A stretch of 64,000 nt of DNA from Natronomonas moolapensis 8.8.11 (GCF_000591055.1 NC_020388.1:2294001-2358000), one strand, 5' to 3'; counted from the first letter of the stretch, positions 51,917 to 61,248 are shown. The notes: a model not told the origin generated them from the letters alone. Translations and numbers: made by a program.

Positions 51917-52030
51917 TGATACTGATGGACGAACTCACATGACACCGACGCACGAGGCGCACGCCGTTCGACGGCGCGACCGGCGGCTCACCCGTGCGCC
52001 GTGTGTCCGTTCGTTTGTCCGTCAGTATGA
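51917..52030. repeat. 114-bp palindromic element, copy B (core inverted relative to copy A)
   Basis: Same outer arms as 6558-6671 (TGATACTGATGGACGAA.. and ..TTTGTCCGTCAGTATGA) and the same total length, but the ~35-bp core (51956-51990) is the reverse complement of copy A's core with about two differences. Part of the 424-bp gene-free interval 51877-52300; after it come a Gly/Ala-coding-like G+C stretch and an A-rich run (GATAAAAAATGAG) without a supported gene. Confidence 0.75.
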
Positions 52031-52300
52031 GTCAGGTCGCCGTCGCGGTGGCGCGAGACTGGCGGCTCCCCGCGGTACAGGGGCTGGGTTGACAGCCGAT
52101 AAAAAATGAGTACACCGGAGCGGTGACCCCGTCTCCCGGTGGGAATCCTTCGCTTCGGACTTCGGATTCGATCTGGCGCTCCGCCTTCAGCGGCTATTCG
52201 GGACGAATACCGGCTCTGGCGGGCGCTAATCGGCCTACTATTTCGATCGAGAACTAGTCCCTCAATACTATATGACACACGGTCGCTAGCTGACGTATAT

Positions 52301-55300
52301 ATGACGAGGGCAACAGGGATTTCGGTTCTTCACGTCGATGACGACTCCTCCTTCGCGGCTCTGACGGCTGCTATGCTCTCGCGACAAGACGCCCAATTCA
52401 CCGTTGAGACGGCGACGAGCGCCAGCGAGGGGTTAGACAAACTCTCCGCTGGTGCGTTTGACTGTCTCGTCTCCGACTACGATATGCCCGGTTGCAACGG
52501 TATCGACTTTCTCGAAACCGTCCGTGCGGACGCCCCAGATATGCCGTTTATCCTTTATACTGGCAAAGGGAGCGAAGCAGTCGCGAGCGATGCGATCGCT
52601 GCCGGCGTGACAGACTACTTACAAAAAGAATCCGGCACGAGCCAGTATACCGTCCTTGCCAACAAAATTCGCAACGCTGTCGAGACGCGCCGCCAACAGG
52701 AGCGTGCTCGAGCGACTCGTGACCGGTTGCGCCAGATAATCGATATGCTTCCACAACTCGTCTCCGTCAAAGACGAAGCCGGCGAGTTCCTGCTGGCGAA
52801 CGAGGCCGCTGCCGAGGCGTACGGGACCACCGTCAGCGATCTCAAAGGAGCCACGGACGCCGACGTCATCGACTCCGAGGCAGAACTCGAGCAGTTCCGC
52901 GCCGACGATCGGGCCGTCATCGAATCCGGCGAGCCGAAACACATCCCCGAGGAGTTGCTGACGACCGCAGACGATGAAACGCGGCTTCTGGAGACGACAA
53001 AAATCCCCTACGACCCGGTCGAGACGGACGGAAACGCCGTACTCGGTGTCTCACGGGACATCACCGAGCGTAAAGAGCGCGAACATATGCTCCAGCAGTA
53101 TCAGTACGTGTACGAATCAGCCCTCAGCGGAATCGCAATCGTAGATCACGACGGCGAATTGATCGACGTGAACCCTACGTTCCTCGATATGTGGGGGTAC
53201 GATGACGAAGACGACGTGATCGGACGTTTAGCGACGGACCTGTGGAAGGATCACGAGCAGGCGAGTTCTGTGCTGGAGACCGTCGACGAACGGGGACGTT
53301 GGGAAGGCGAACTCGAAGCCGTCCGGGCGGACGGGTCAACGTTCTACGCCAGAGGGGTGAACAGCCACCTGACGGACATCGACGGTAACCCAATCGGCGT
53401 GGTCTCGTCGTTTTTTGATATTACCGAACGGAAGAGACGAGAAGCCGAACTGGAGATGCAATCCACCGCGATGGAGGCGGCGATGGACGGTATCTCGATT
53501 CTGAACGAGCGCGGCGAGTATATTTATATGAACCAGGCCCACGCCGACGTCTTCGGGTACGACGCCGACGAACTCCTCGGCAGCACCTGGCGACGACTGT
53601 ATGGTGACGACGAGAGTGTACGGATCGAACAGGAGGTGTTCTCGGAGCTCGATGATACAGGGGAGTGGCGCGGCGAGACTGTGGGCAAGTGCCGCGACGG
53701 GAGTCCCGTCTACCAGGAGATCACCCTCTCGCTGCTCGACGACGGCAAACTGATCTGTACGAATCGGGACGTCACCGAGCGCAAAGAACGCGAACAGGAG
53801 CTCAGACGGACGAATACCGTTCTCCGCACCATCGTCGAGACCCTGCCGATGGGCGTGCTCGTCGAAGACGCCGAACGCGACGTACTCGTGGCAAACGACC
53901 TGTTGGGAGAGACCCTCGGTATGCCCATCGACGGCGATGAACTCGCCGGGCGTGACTGCGCCGCGACGGCCGAAGAACTCAAAGACCTGTTCGCCGATCC
54001 CGCGGAGTTTATCGACGGGATCACAGAACGGATCGAACGGCGAGAGTCGCTTCAAAACGAGGAACTCACCCTCAAAGACGGTCGTGTGATCGAACGTGAC
54101 TACGTGCCCTACACCCTGCCCGAGGGTGACGCACACCTGTGGCTATATCGTGACGTAACAGAACGCAAGCAACAACAGCGCGAACTCGACCGGAGCCGCC
54201 AGTTCCTACAGGATGTACAACAAGTCGCACACATCGGCGGGTGGGAACTCGATATACACTCAGAGTCGCTGCGGTGGTCGGACGAAATGTATCGTATCCA
54301 CGGATCGACACTGGATGCCGACGTGACGATTGAAGACGCCTTCGGGTTCTATCATCCGGAGGATAGAGACACGATTCGGGAGGCTTTCGACCGCCTTACA
54401 GCCGAGGGTACACCGTATGACCTGGAGTTACGGATCGTCACAGCGGACGACGACGTGCGCTGGGTGAACACGATCGGAGAACCAGTGTACGAGGACGGCG
54501 AAATCGTCGCCGCTCAAGGGACGTTTCAGGACATCACCGAGCGCAAAGAACGCGAGCGGGAACTTCGGATGGTCCGCGAGCGGTTCGAGCGGTTCGCGGC
54601 TAACGTCCAGGACGCGTTTTTTTTGTTGCCGACCGACTACTCCGAAACCGAGTATGCGAACCCAGCAGTGGAAGCGGTCTACGGGATCACGCGCGAGGAG
54701 GCATACGACGACCCGATGGCGTGGCTCCGACACGTCCATCCCGACGACACGGACGAGTTACTCACACAGATCGAAACCCAACAGAAGGAAGCGACCGACT
54801 GGCCACTCGAACAGGAGTTCCGTATCGAACACCCCGACCGTGGGACGCGGTGGGTGCAGGCCCGCCTCGACGTGATCGCCGACGAAAACGGTGACCCGTC
54901 GCGGCTCACCGGAGTTACGACCGACATTACGGAACGGATACGACACGAACGGCAACTGGAAGAAAAAACCGAACAACTGGAGCAGTTGGCGACGAAGTAC
55001 GAAAGCCAGTACCGAACGCTGTTCGAGGAGGCCCCAGTGATGACGGTTCTCACTCGCTCCGAGGACGGCCGACCGATCATTGAAGACTGCAACAGTCAGT
55101 TCGTGGAGAGCCTCGGATACGATGCGGACGCGATAATCGACAGCGAACTCCCGGAGTTCTACACAGCCGAATCGGCGGAGAGGCTACAATCGCAGGGGTA
55201 CAGCCAGGCGCTCGACGGAGAGTTCACCACAGAGAAACGCGATCTAATGGCTGTTGACGGTGAAGTCACCGAGGCGATCCTGCGTGCGGTTCCGCGCCGG

Positions 55301-56044
55301 ACAGCCGACGGCGAGATCATCGGAACGGTCGCGATGTACATCGATATCACCGAACGCGAGTCGGTCAAGCGTGCGAACGAGCGGCTCGAGGAGTTCACGA
55401 GTGTCGTCTCACACGATCTCCGAAACCCGCTGAACGTCGCCCAAGCGTGGGCAACGATGCTACAAGACCAGTGTGACGACGAGGCCCAAGAGCACCTCGA
55501 GGCGATCATGACTGCCCTAGAGCGCATGGAGAGCATCACCGAGGACACGCTCGCACTCGCTCGGCAGGGCCACACTGTCGCCGAGGCGACCCCCATTCAG
55601 CTCACAGGCTTGATTGAGCAGTGCTGGGAGGGGGTCGAGACGGCCGGGGTGACGCTCGAAATCGCGGACGAGTTCACGGTCCGTGGTGACCGCGGGCGAC
55701 TTCGGCACATCTTCGAGAACCTGTTCCGCAATGCCGTCGAACACGGCGGCGCCGACGTCACAGTCCGCGTTGAACGCACGGGCGAGGACTGTTTCTGCGT
55801 CGAAGACGACGGCCCGGGGATACACGCAGATGACCGCGAGAGGGTCTTCGAAGCAGGCCACACGTCGGCAGCCGATGGAACGGGCTTCGGGCTCACGATT
55901 GTCAAGCGGATCGCGGAGGCACACGGCTGGGGGGTACGTATTATCGACGGCCGAGACGGTGGCGCTCGGTTCGAGTTCGATGCCGTCGAAATAGTCGGCG
56001 AGGACTCCGATGAATCGCTAGACAGCGCTGGTTCGGCTCACTGA
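52301..56044 (+). CDS. large multi-PAS sensor histidine kinase (REC-7xPAS-HisKA-HATPase)
   Basis: 1247 residues from ATG 52301, soluble. Receiver ~1-125 with intact residues (VLHVDDDSS, phospho-acceptor in VSDYDMPG, FILYTGKG, DYLQKESG). Seven PAS domains begin near 141, 266, 385, 502, 631, 758 and 903, most followed by a DITERKERE-type PAC helix. H-box VVSHDLRNPLNVAQAWATM near 1035, N-box FENLFRNAVEHGG near 1143, G-boxes VEDDGPGIHADDRERVF and DGTGFGLTIVKR. The last PAS plus kinase closely resembles 29931-31868. Base composition is somewhat less G+C-rich than neighbours, and mobile relics flank it, suggesting accessory origin. Ligands and output partner unknown. Confidence 0.93.
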   Translation: MTRATGISVLHVDDDSSFAALTAAMLSRQDAQFTVETATSASEGLDKLSAGAFDCLVSDYDMPGCNGIDFLETVRADAPDMPFILYTGKGSEAVASDAIAAGVTDYLQKESGTSQYTVLANKIRNAVETRRQQERARATRDRLRQIIDMLPQLVSVKDEAGEFLLANEAAAEAYGTTVSDLKGATDADVIDSEAELEQFRADDRAVIESGEPKHIPEELLTTADDETRLLETTKIPYDPVETDGNAVLGVSRDITERKEREHMLQQYQYVYESALSGIAIVDHDGELIDVNPTFLDMWGYDDEDDVIGRLATDLWKDHEQASSVLETVDERGRWEGELEAVRADGSTFYARGVNSHLTDIDGNPIGVVSSFFDITERKRREAELEMQSTAMEAAMDGISILNERGEYIYMNQAHADVFGYDADELLGSTWRRLYGDDESVRIEQEVFSELDDTGEWRGETVGKCRDGSPVYQEITLSLLDDGKLICTNRDVTERKEREQELRRTNTVLRTIVETLPMGVLVEDAERDVLVANDLLGETLGMPIDGDELAGRDCAATAEELKDLFADPAEFIDGITERIERRESLQNEELTLKDGRVIERDYVPYTLPEGDAHLWLYRDVTERKQQQRELDRSRQFLQDVQQVAHIGGWELDIHSESLRWSDEMYRIHGSTLDADVTIEDAFGFYHPEDRDTIREAFDRLTAEGTPYDLELRIVTADDDVRWVNTIGEPVYEDGEIVAAQGTFQDITERKERERELRMVRERFERFAANVQDAFFLLPTDYSETEYANPAVEAVYGITREEAYDDPMAWLRHVHPDDTDELLTQIETQQKEATDWPLEQEFRIEHPDRGTRWVQARLDVIADENGDPSRLTGVTTDITERIRHERQLEEKTEQLEQLATKYESQYRTLFEEAPVMTVLTRSEDGRPIIEDCNSQFVESLGYDADAIIDSELPEFYTAESAERLQSQGYSQALDGEFTTEKRDLMAVDGEVTEAILRAVPRRTADGEIIGTVAMYIDITERESVKRANERLEEFTSVVSHDLRNPLNVAQAWATMLQDQCDDEAQEHLEAIMTALERMESITEDTLALARQGHTVAEATPIQLTGLIEQCWEGVETAGVTLEIADEFTVRGDRGRLRHIFENLFRNAVEHGGADVTVRVERTGEDCFCVEDDGPGIHADDRERVFEAGHTSAADGTGFGLTIVKRIAEAHGWGVRIIDGRDGGARFEFDAVEIVGEDSDESLDSAGSAH

Positions 56045-56080
56045 ACTAGTTGCTGAGAAACGGATAGGTCGACGGTTTAT

Positions 56081-56412
56081 AGAGATTCGAGGAGAATACT
56101 GGTGGGTTTAGCCACCAGATGAATCCGACAATTTACGTTACAAACCATCGTGTCGTACGTCGTGCGTGGAGAACTGGCGGTTGACTCGGTGGTCGCCACG
56201 GTTCATAGCCGGAAACAAACAGTAAGCCGACCACGCCGACAGTCGTTAAACAACCAGGTACCTCGAAGCCCTCTCCGGGGTACGAGTAACGGCTTCGTGG
56301 CAAAGCCACTGGCTGACTGTCCAGCAAACCGTAGACTTCCAACCGTCGGGATTGACCTGCCCGGCCAACACCGGGTGGGAGGCCCGCGCCTTTACCCGCG
56401 GGAGGATGTCAC
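56081..56412 (+). mobile_element. 332-bp tnpB-less IS200/IS605-like element, copy 2
   Basis: Identical in length to 19499-19830 with five substitutions. Preceded by TTAT. Left hairpin CTGGTGG..CCACCAG (56101-56120, one stem base lost), right hairpin CCCGCG..CGCGGG and terminal AGGATGTCAC (56403-56412). Starts 36 bp after the stop codon of the large kinase. No transposase inside. The sequence immediately downstream (atactacgtgcgctcgcccg) differs from that of copy 1, as expected for a new target or guide. Confidence 0.8.
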
Positions 56413-56728
56413 ATACTACGTGCGCTCGCCCGTTTTATACCCGGGTAATATAGCAAATATTTATAAATACTACGTGCCGGATGCACGCGTCGATCATACG
56501 CGCAAGAGCGCTGACCCGTTCGACTCGAACACACCCGAGCGCCCTCCGGGGTTGGTACGAACGGCTACGGACGCGTCGTCGTCGGATCAGTACGCGGTTC
56601 CCGTCTGCGTTGACCGCCGGGGCGGGCACCGGGGGGTGGGCACCGAAAGACGAGCGCCAAGAGACGGTCCCGCCGCAGACGACGGCGCCGATAGATTTTA
56701 GTATTTTGCACAATATTACCACTATAGA
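56413..56728 (+). other. 316-bp gap after element copy 2
   Basis: A locally A+T-rich patch (TTTTATACCCGGGTAATATA, then AAATATTTATAAATAC) occupies 56433-56468; the 9-mer ACTACGTGC occurs on both sides of it. No supported gene follows until the DUF2892 gene, whose promoter probably lies in the A+T-rich TTTTAGTATTTTGCAC segment at 56697-56712. Confidence 0.35.
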
Positions 56729-56941
56729 ATGGGAAAAACGTGTCAGTTACAGGTGCGTCGCCTCGCCGGCGTGATAGTGTTACTCGGCCTCGTGCTCGGA
56801 GTCGTCGTCTCGCGGTGGTTCCTGTTGATCGTCGGGTTCGTCGGTCTCAATCTGATCCAGAGCAGCTTCACCGACGTCTGTCCCGCCGAGAAGTTCCTCC
56901 CGAGGTGCGGGACGGACGCTCCGCCGGCGGGAAGTGACTGA
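56729..56941 (+). CDS. DUF2892 (YgaP-type) small membrane protein
   Basis: 70 residues. A hydrophobic pair, LAGVIVLLGLVLGVVVSRW and FLLIVGFVGLNLIQSSFT, followed by DVCPAEKFLPRCG near the C-terminus is the DUF2892 pattern, often fused to or beside rhodanese-type sulfurtransferases. Here it stands alone between two transposable-element relics. Probably a membrane-anchored accessory in sulfur metabolism; the two Cys may be functional. Confidence 0.8.
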   Translation: MGKTCQLQVRRLAGVIVLLGLVLGVVVSRWFLLIVGFVGLNLIQSSFTDVCPAEKFLPRCGTDAPPAGSD

Positions 56942-56981
56942 CCACGGTTGGTTTTATTGCCTGCGTCTCGTCGCTTTTTAT

Positions 56982-57310
56982 ATCGTGACGCAGGCGCGAA
57001 CCCCACGAGTTCAGTCGTGGGATACGGGCGGTACGCTCGATCGTCCGTCTGTCCGCATCAATTTTTGTGTGCGGAGAACTGGCAGTTGGCCCGGTGTTTG
57101 CGACGGCGAGAGCCGGACTCAAAGACGCAAGCCGACCGCACCGACCGACGGAAAGCAAACTCCCGCCAGGCCGTCGACACGGCAGAGTAACGACGTCGTG
57201 GCGGAGTCAGTGTCGTCGGTCACAGCGCGCAGATTCCCAACCGTCAGGACTGATCTGCCCGGCCAACACCGAGTGGGAAACCCGCGACGTTACCCCCGAG
57301 AGCACGTCAC
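56982..57310 (+). mobile_element. 329-bp tnpB-less IS200/IS605-like element, copy 3 (diverged)
   Basis: Preceded by TTAT like the other two. The left hairpin is cccacgagttcagtcgtggg (57002-57021), unlike the others in sequence but in the same place. Interior and right end align in blocks with copies 1 and 2: CGGAGAACTGGC, AAGCCGACC, GAGTAACG.., ATTCCCAACCGTC, CTGCCCGGCCAACACCG. It ends AGCACGTCAC. A 9-bp inverted repeat GCCTGCGTC/GACGCAGGC (56959-56967, 56987-56995) spans its left boundary. Conservation of structure despite divergence suggests selection or an old family. Confidence 0.65.
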
Positions 57311-57460
57311 AATTCCTGTTCGCGAATCCACAGACATCGCTGGTTTCGAGCGACGGCCCGACCGACCGCCGGTCCAAACGCCGCCGTTCGTCCGTCGTCG
57401 GCTCAGAGCGACTCCCGCAATCGAAAGGGTTTATCAGTAGCCGCAATAAGAAGAGTTTGA

Positions 57461-57512
<52 letters not shown>

Positions 57513-57534
<22 letters not shown>

Positions 57535-58146
57535 TATTCCGTTTCGAACACCACCGAGCAGTGCCGAGCGTCAGCGAGGCCTGCTCGCCACGACGTGAGA
57601 AACGGTGCGGCCGGGGAGTTGATCCCTGGGCGTCGCGCGCAGCGAAGCGAGCACGTCTACCTCCGGTTCAACTCCCTCTCGGCCCGTATTCCGTTTCGAA
57701 CACCACCGAGCAGTGCCGAGCGTCAGCGAGGCCTGCTCGCCACGACGTGAGAAACGATGCGGCTGGGGAGTTGATCCCTGGGCGTCGCGCGCAGCGAAGC
57801 GAGCACGTCGGCCTCCGGTTCAACTCCCTCTCGGCCCGTATTCCGTTTCGAACACCACCGAGCAGTGCCGAGCGTCAGCGAGGCCTGCTCGCCACGACGT
57901 GAGAAACGATGCGGCTGGGGAGTTGATCCCTGGGCGTCGCGCGCAGCGAAGCGAGCACGTCGGCCTCCGGTTCAACTCCCTCTCGGCCCGTATTCCGTTT
58001 CGAACACCACCGAGCAGTGCCGAGCGTCAGCGAGGCCTGCTCGCCACGACGTGAGAAACGATGCGGCCGGGGAGTTTCACCCTGGAAGACGCAGCGCGAA
58101 CGGGGTGAGCGACCGTCTGCCTCCGGTTCAACTCCCTCTCGGCCCG
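57513..58146 (+). repeat. tandem array repeating the 3' end of tRNA-Lys
   Basis: The final 22 nt of tRNA-Lys (57513-57534) recur exactly at 57665-57686, 57817-57838, 57969-57990 and 58125-58146. Units are 152, 152, 152 and 156 bp. Units 2 and 3 are identical where compared; unit 1 differs at a few bases near its end; unit 4 diverges in its last ~55 bp (GAGTTTCACCCTGGAAGACG instead of GAGTTGATCCCTGGGCGTCG). No unit contains a whole tRNA. No integrase gene is near. Candidate explanations are an att-site array from repeated integration, or tandem amplification of a tRNA-derived unit. Confidence 0.9.
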
Positions 58147-58279
58147 CTTTTGTGGCCACCTCTGCCGGTGCGCCCCGACCGTCGTGGCGAACGGAGCGGG
58201 TCACCAGCGCCGATGCCGGGGCGCAACGCGCGGGCGAGCAGCCACACGGTTATTTGCGCCCCCGCCCGTAGCCCCGCGC

Positions 58280-59116
58280 ATGGAAATATCCGAGCGCGGG
58301 TCCGCGGGGCCCGCCACCGTCGCGGTCGTCGGCGGCATCCACGGCGACGAACCCGCGGGCGAACGCATCGTCGAGCGACTCGCCGAGGAACTTCCCGCCC
58401 CCGGAGCGGGTGGGGGCGAGGGGGCGATCCGGCTGATCGTGGCCAACGAACCGGCCCTCGAAGCCGGGACGCGTTACACCGACACCGACCTGAACCGGGC
58501 GTTCCCGGGCGACGCCGACAGCGACGCGTACGAGCGCGCCCTCGCCGTCCGGCTGACCGACGCTCTCGAGGGCGCCGACGCGGTGCTCGCGATCCACACC
58601 TCCCACAGCGCGCCGCCGCCATTCGCCATCTACAGCCACCTCACCGACTCGGTCCGGCGGACGGTGACCGGGATGCCCGTCGAGTACGTCCTCGACTCGA
58701 GCGGCTTGCGGGGGACGACCCTGGACTCGGTCGTCGACGACGCCGTTTCGCTGGAGGCCGGCCGCCAGGGCAGCGAGGACGCCGTCGAGTTCGGTTACGA
58801 GGCGGCGCGCGGGTTCCTGCGAGCCCACGGCGCGCTCGCTGGCCAGCCGACGTTCTCCGAGACGACCATCGTCGAGGGCGGCGAGGAGGTCCCGAAGGGC
58901 GGCGGCGAGCCGACCGTCAACTACCGCAACTTCGAGGAGATCCCGGCAGGCGAGGTGTTCGCCAGCGACGACGTCTACACCCACCGCGTCGACGAACCGG
59001 GGATCGTCCCGGTGCTCGCGAGCGAGCGCGGCTACGACGACATCTTCGGGATCTACGGCCGGATCGTGGGGACGGTCTCGCCGCCCGGAGGCGCCGAGGG
59101 GGCGTCAGAGGAGTAG
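58280..59116 (+). CDS. succinylglutamate desuccinylase/aspartoacylase family (M14-like) zinc hydrolase
   Basis: 278 residues from ATG 58280. Zinc-site motifs VVGGIHGDEPAGERIVERL (~14-32) and LAIHTSHSAPPPFAIYS (~103-119), with DLNRAFPGDADSDAYE between. It is a paralogue of 762-1610: both share GGIHGDEP, NRAFPGD and the C-terminal NFE..GE.FA and GY..(V/I)FG segments. Substrate unknown. A TATA-like GTTATTTGC lies about 30 nt upstream. It is the first ordinary gene after the tRNA array. Confidence 0.85.
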   Translation: MEISERGSAGPATVAVVGGIHGDEPAGERIVERLAEELPAPGAGGGEGAIRLIVANEPALEAGTRYTDTDLNRAFPGDADSDAYERALAVRLTDALEGADAVLAIHTSHSAPPPFAIYSHLTDSVRRTVTGMPVEYVLDSSGLRGTTLDSVVDDAVSLEAGRQGSEDAVEFGYEAARGFLRAHGALAGQPTFSETTIVEGGEEVPKGGGEPTVNYRNFEEIPAGEVFASDDVYTHRVDEPGIVPVLASERGYDDIFGIYGRIVGTVSPPGGAEGASEE

Positions 59117-59141
59117 TCGGCGTTCGGAAGTCGGGCTAATT

Positions 59142-59300
59142 TAAATAGTGTATTTAAATGGTGTTTTTCTGGCGGAGTCTGGCTTCGTGATGGGCTGGTT
59201 TAGATGGTGTATTTAAATGGTGCTTTCCGGTGAACTCCGGTTTTGTGATGTCTGGCTTCGTGACGGCTGGTTTCGGCGGTGTATTTAAATAGTGTTTTTC
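59142..59300. repeat. A+T-rich imperfect repeats with ATTTAAAT palindromes
   Basis: ATTTAAAT occurs four times, three within GTGTATTTAAATRGTG (59148, 59207 and 59279), spaced 59 and 72 bp. Between them are variants of TCTGGCTTCGTGATGGCTGG. The A+T-rich palindromes contrast with the surrounding G+C-rich DNA. They could be stacked TATA-like sites, a binding-site array, or decayed tandem repeats; no reading frame is supported. Confidence 0.6.
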
Positions 59301-59348
59301 AGTGAGGTCCGGTTCCGTCCCGACCTCGGTGAACTAGACTACCGAGTC

Positions 59349-59582
59349 ACCGCACACCGCCCCGCAACCGCACACCGCCCCGCAACCGCACACCGCCCCG
59401 CAACCGCACACCGCCCCGCAACCGCACACCGCCCCGCAACCACACACCGCCCCGCAACCGCACACCGCCCCGCAACCGCACACCGCCCCGCAACCGCACA
59501 CCGCCCCGCAACCGCACACCGCCCCGCAACCGCACACCGCCCCGCAACCGCACACCGCCCCGCAACCGCACACCGCCCCGCA
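59349..59582. repeat. 18-bp minisatellite, 13 copies
   Basis: Thirteen head-to-tail copies of ACCGCACACCGCCCCGCA, one of them (copy 6) with a G-to-A change. Open frames run through it on both strands (TAHRPA repeats on plus, AVCGCG-type repeats on minus), but neither has a credible start, promoter or flanking coding sequence, so I treat it as non-coding. A perfect hairpin GATAGAGC-ga-GCTCTATC follows at about 59621-59638. The remaining interval to 59854 has no supported gene. Confidence 0.85.
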
Positions 59583-59854
59583 GCCGATTCGTTCGGCGCT
59601 TCGCGCCTCACTCATCCGCCGATAGAGCGAGCTCTATCGAGCCGTCGCTCACTCCGTTCGCGAAGCCCTCGCACGTATGTTTCGCGCCGGCCCTCGGACG
59701 GGGCGGCTCGCTCGCGTTCGCCGCCCGCCTCGGGCACGGCGCAGCGCGCGCCACCGCACAGCAGCGATGTGAGTATATATGTGTGTGCGATCGGGTCGCG
59801 GCGGGTGGCGGCCGACCGCGACAGTTTTTATTCGTCCGACACCAACGGTCGGAT

Positions 59855-60721
59855 ATGAACTGGCAAACCGACTGGGGGCTCCGGTTTCGGATGGGGCTGA
59901 CCATGTTCTTGTTGTTCGCCCTCTATCTCGTCTTCGTCGGCGTACTGGCGGCGTACTTCGGGAACGTGCTGTTCGGTGTGGTGTTGCTCGGGGGCTTTTC
60001 GGTCGTCCAGTACTTCTTCAGCGACAAACTCGCGTTGCGCGCGATGGGGGCCAAGACGGTCAGCGAGTCGGAGTACCCGGAGCTACACGCCCGGATCGGC
60101 CGGCTCGCCCAGCAGGCGGACCTGCCGAAGCCGACGGTCGCGGTCGCCGACGACCGGACGCCGAACGCCTTCGCGACCGGGCGGTCGCCCTCCAACGCCT
60201 CGGTCTGTGTCACAACGGGAATCCTGCGGACGCTCGACGACGACGAACTGGAGGGCGTGTTGGCCCACGAACTCGCCCACGTGAAGAACCGCGACGTGGC
60301 CGTGATGACGATCGCCTCCTTTCTCTCGACGATCGCCTTCTTCATCGTGCGGTGGGGATGGCTCTTCGGCGGCCGGGACCGCAACGGCGCCCCGCTGATC
60401 GTCGCCATCGTCGTCTCCTTGCTCGTGTGGGTGGTCTCGTTTCTGCTCATCCGCGCGCTCAGCCGCTATCGCGAGTACAGCGCCGACCGCGGCGCGGCGA
60501 TGATCACGGGCAACCCCTCGGCGCTCGCGACGGCGCTCTCGAAGATCTCCGGGCGGATGGACCAGGTGCCCGAGGAGGACCTCCGCGAGCAGGCCGATAT
60601 GAACGCCTTCTTTATTATCCCGATCCGCAAGGGGTTCATCGGCCGGATCGCCTCGACGCACCCGCCGACGGAGCGCCGCATCGAGAAGCTCCGCGACCTC
60701 GAACGCGAGATGGAGCGCTAG
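59855..60721 (+). CDS. htpX: HtpX-type M48 membrane metalloprotease
   Basis: 288 residues from ATG 59855. Two N-terminal helices (MFLLFALYLVFVGVLAAYF; LFGVVLLGGFSVVQYFF), then the zinc motif LAHELAHVKNRDVAVMTI (~143-160), two further helices (~160-210) and the third ligand region YREYSADRGAAMITG (~205-220). HtpX degrades misfolded membrane proteins. The STHPPTERRIEKLRDLE ending is typical of the family. A T-rich TTTTTATTC element lies about 25 nt upstream. Confidence 0.93.
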   Translation: MNWQTDWGLRFRMGLTMFLLFALYLVFVGVLAAYFGNVLFGVVLLGGFSVVQYFFSDKLALRAMGAKTVSESEYPELHARIGRLAQQADLPKPTVAVADDRTPNAFATGRSPSNASVCVTTGILRTLDDDELEGVLAHELAHVKNRDVAVMTIASFLSTIAFFIVRWGWLFGGRDRNGAPLIVAIVVSLLVWVVSFLLIRALSRYREYSADRGAAMITGNPSALATALSKISGRMDQVPEEDLREQADMNAFFIIPIRKGFIGRIASTHPPTERRIEKLRDLEREMER

Positions 60722-60780
60722 CTCGGATCGATGCCGACCGTCTGACGGGTGTTTAAGCGGTCGAGCGCCCCAGCGCACGT

Positions 60781-61248
60781 ATGGCCACGCGCCGCACGTT
60801 GCTCGGAGCCGCCACCGCCACGATTGCCGCCGCCGCGACCGCCGGCTGCGTGGAGGCGCTCGGAGAACAGGAGGGGACGGCTCCCGGGGATTCCGGGGGC
60901 GTCAGGCTCGCGGAGCTGTCGATACAGAACACCCACGGGAGTGCCCATCGGATCCAGATAGCGGTCGAGGCGGGCGAGGAGATGCTCCATCTCGGCACCT
61001 ACGAACTCGGCGCCGACGGGGACAGCCGGACGATCGAGGGCGAGTGGACGGAGACGCCGGGCCGACACCGGATCCACGTCGCCCTCGACGACGGCGGGGT
61101 CCGGACCGCCGACGTGGTCGACAGCGTCGGATCCGGCGTCGGCTGTGCGCGCGTGTTGATCCGGATCGGCAACGACGGGACCCTCGGCGTCTGGACCGGC
61201 GCGAACTGCGGTGCAGACGCCGACGAATCCGACCTCGAGAGCGTCTAG
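60781..61248 (+). CDS. Tat-exported lipoprotein, unknown function
   Basis: 155 residues. ATRRTLLGAATATIAAAATA followed by GC is a twin-arginine signal with a lipobox Cys near residue 22, the usual haloarchaeal secretion route. The mature domain is beta-rich (LAELSIQNTHGSAHRIQIAV, HLGTYELGADGDSRTIEGEW, HRIHVALDDGGVRTADVV) with two more Cys that could form a disulfide. No recognised family. Its stop overlaps the 3' end of the convergent DUF5783 gene by 4 bp. Confidence 0.7.
   Translation: MATRRTLLGAATATIAAAATAGCVEALGEQEGTAPGDSGGVRLAELSIQNTHGSAHRIQIAVEAGEEMLHLGTYELGADGDSRTIEGEWTETPGRHRIHVALDDGGVRTADVVDSVGSGVGCARVLIRIGNDGTLGVWTGANCGADADESDLESV

Noticed and set aside
51265-51945. Long N-terminal extension of the YedK/HMCES-like gene.
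   Set aside because: The catalytic Cys must be residue 2, which fixes the start at 51264; the extension overlaps another gene and the repeat.
57665-58146. Additional tRNA-Lys genes.
   Set aside because: Each downstream copy has only the last 22 bases (part of the T-arm and 3' acceptor); no D-arm or anticodon arm is present.
57535-58150. Four overlapping ~113-codon frames in the tRNA-Lys array.
   Set aside because: They are identical only because the DNA is repeated, each runs through a tRNA 3' end, and none has a start signal; treated as non-coding.
59349-59582. Possible CRISPR array or a repeat protein (TAHRPA or CGCGAV repeats).
   Set aside because: The 18-bp units are contiguous with no unique spacers, and neither strand's frame has a credible start, promoter or conserved flanking domain.
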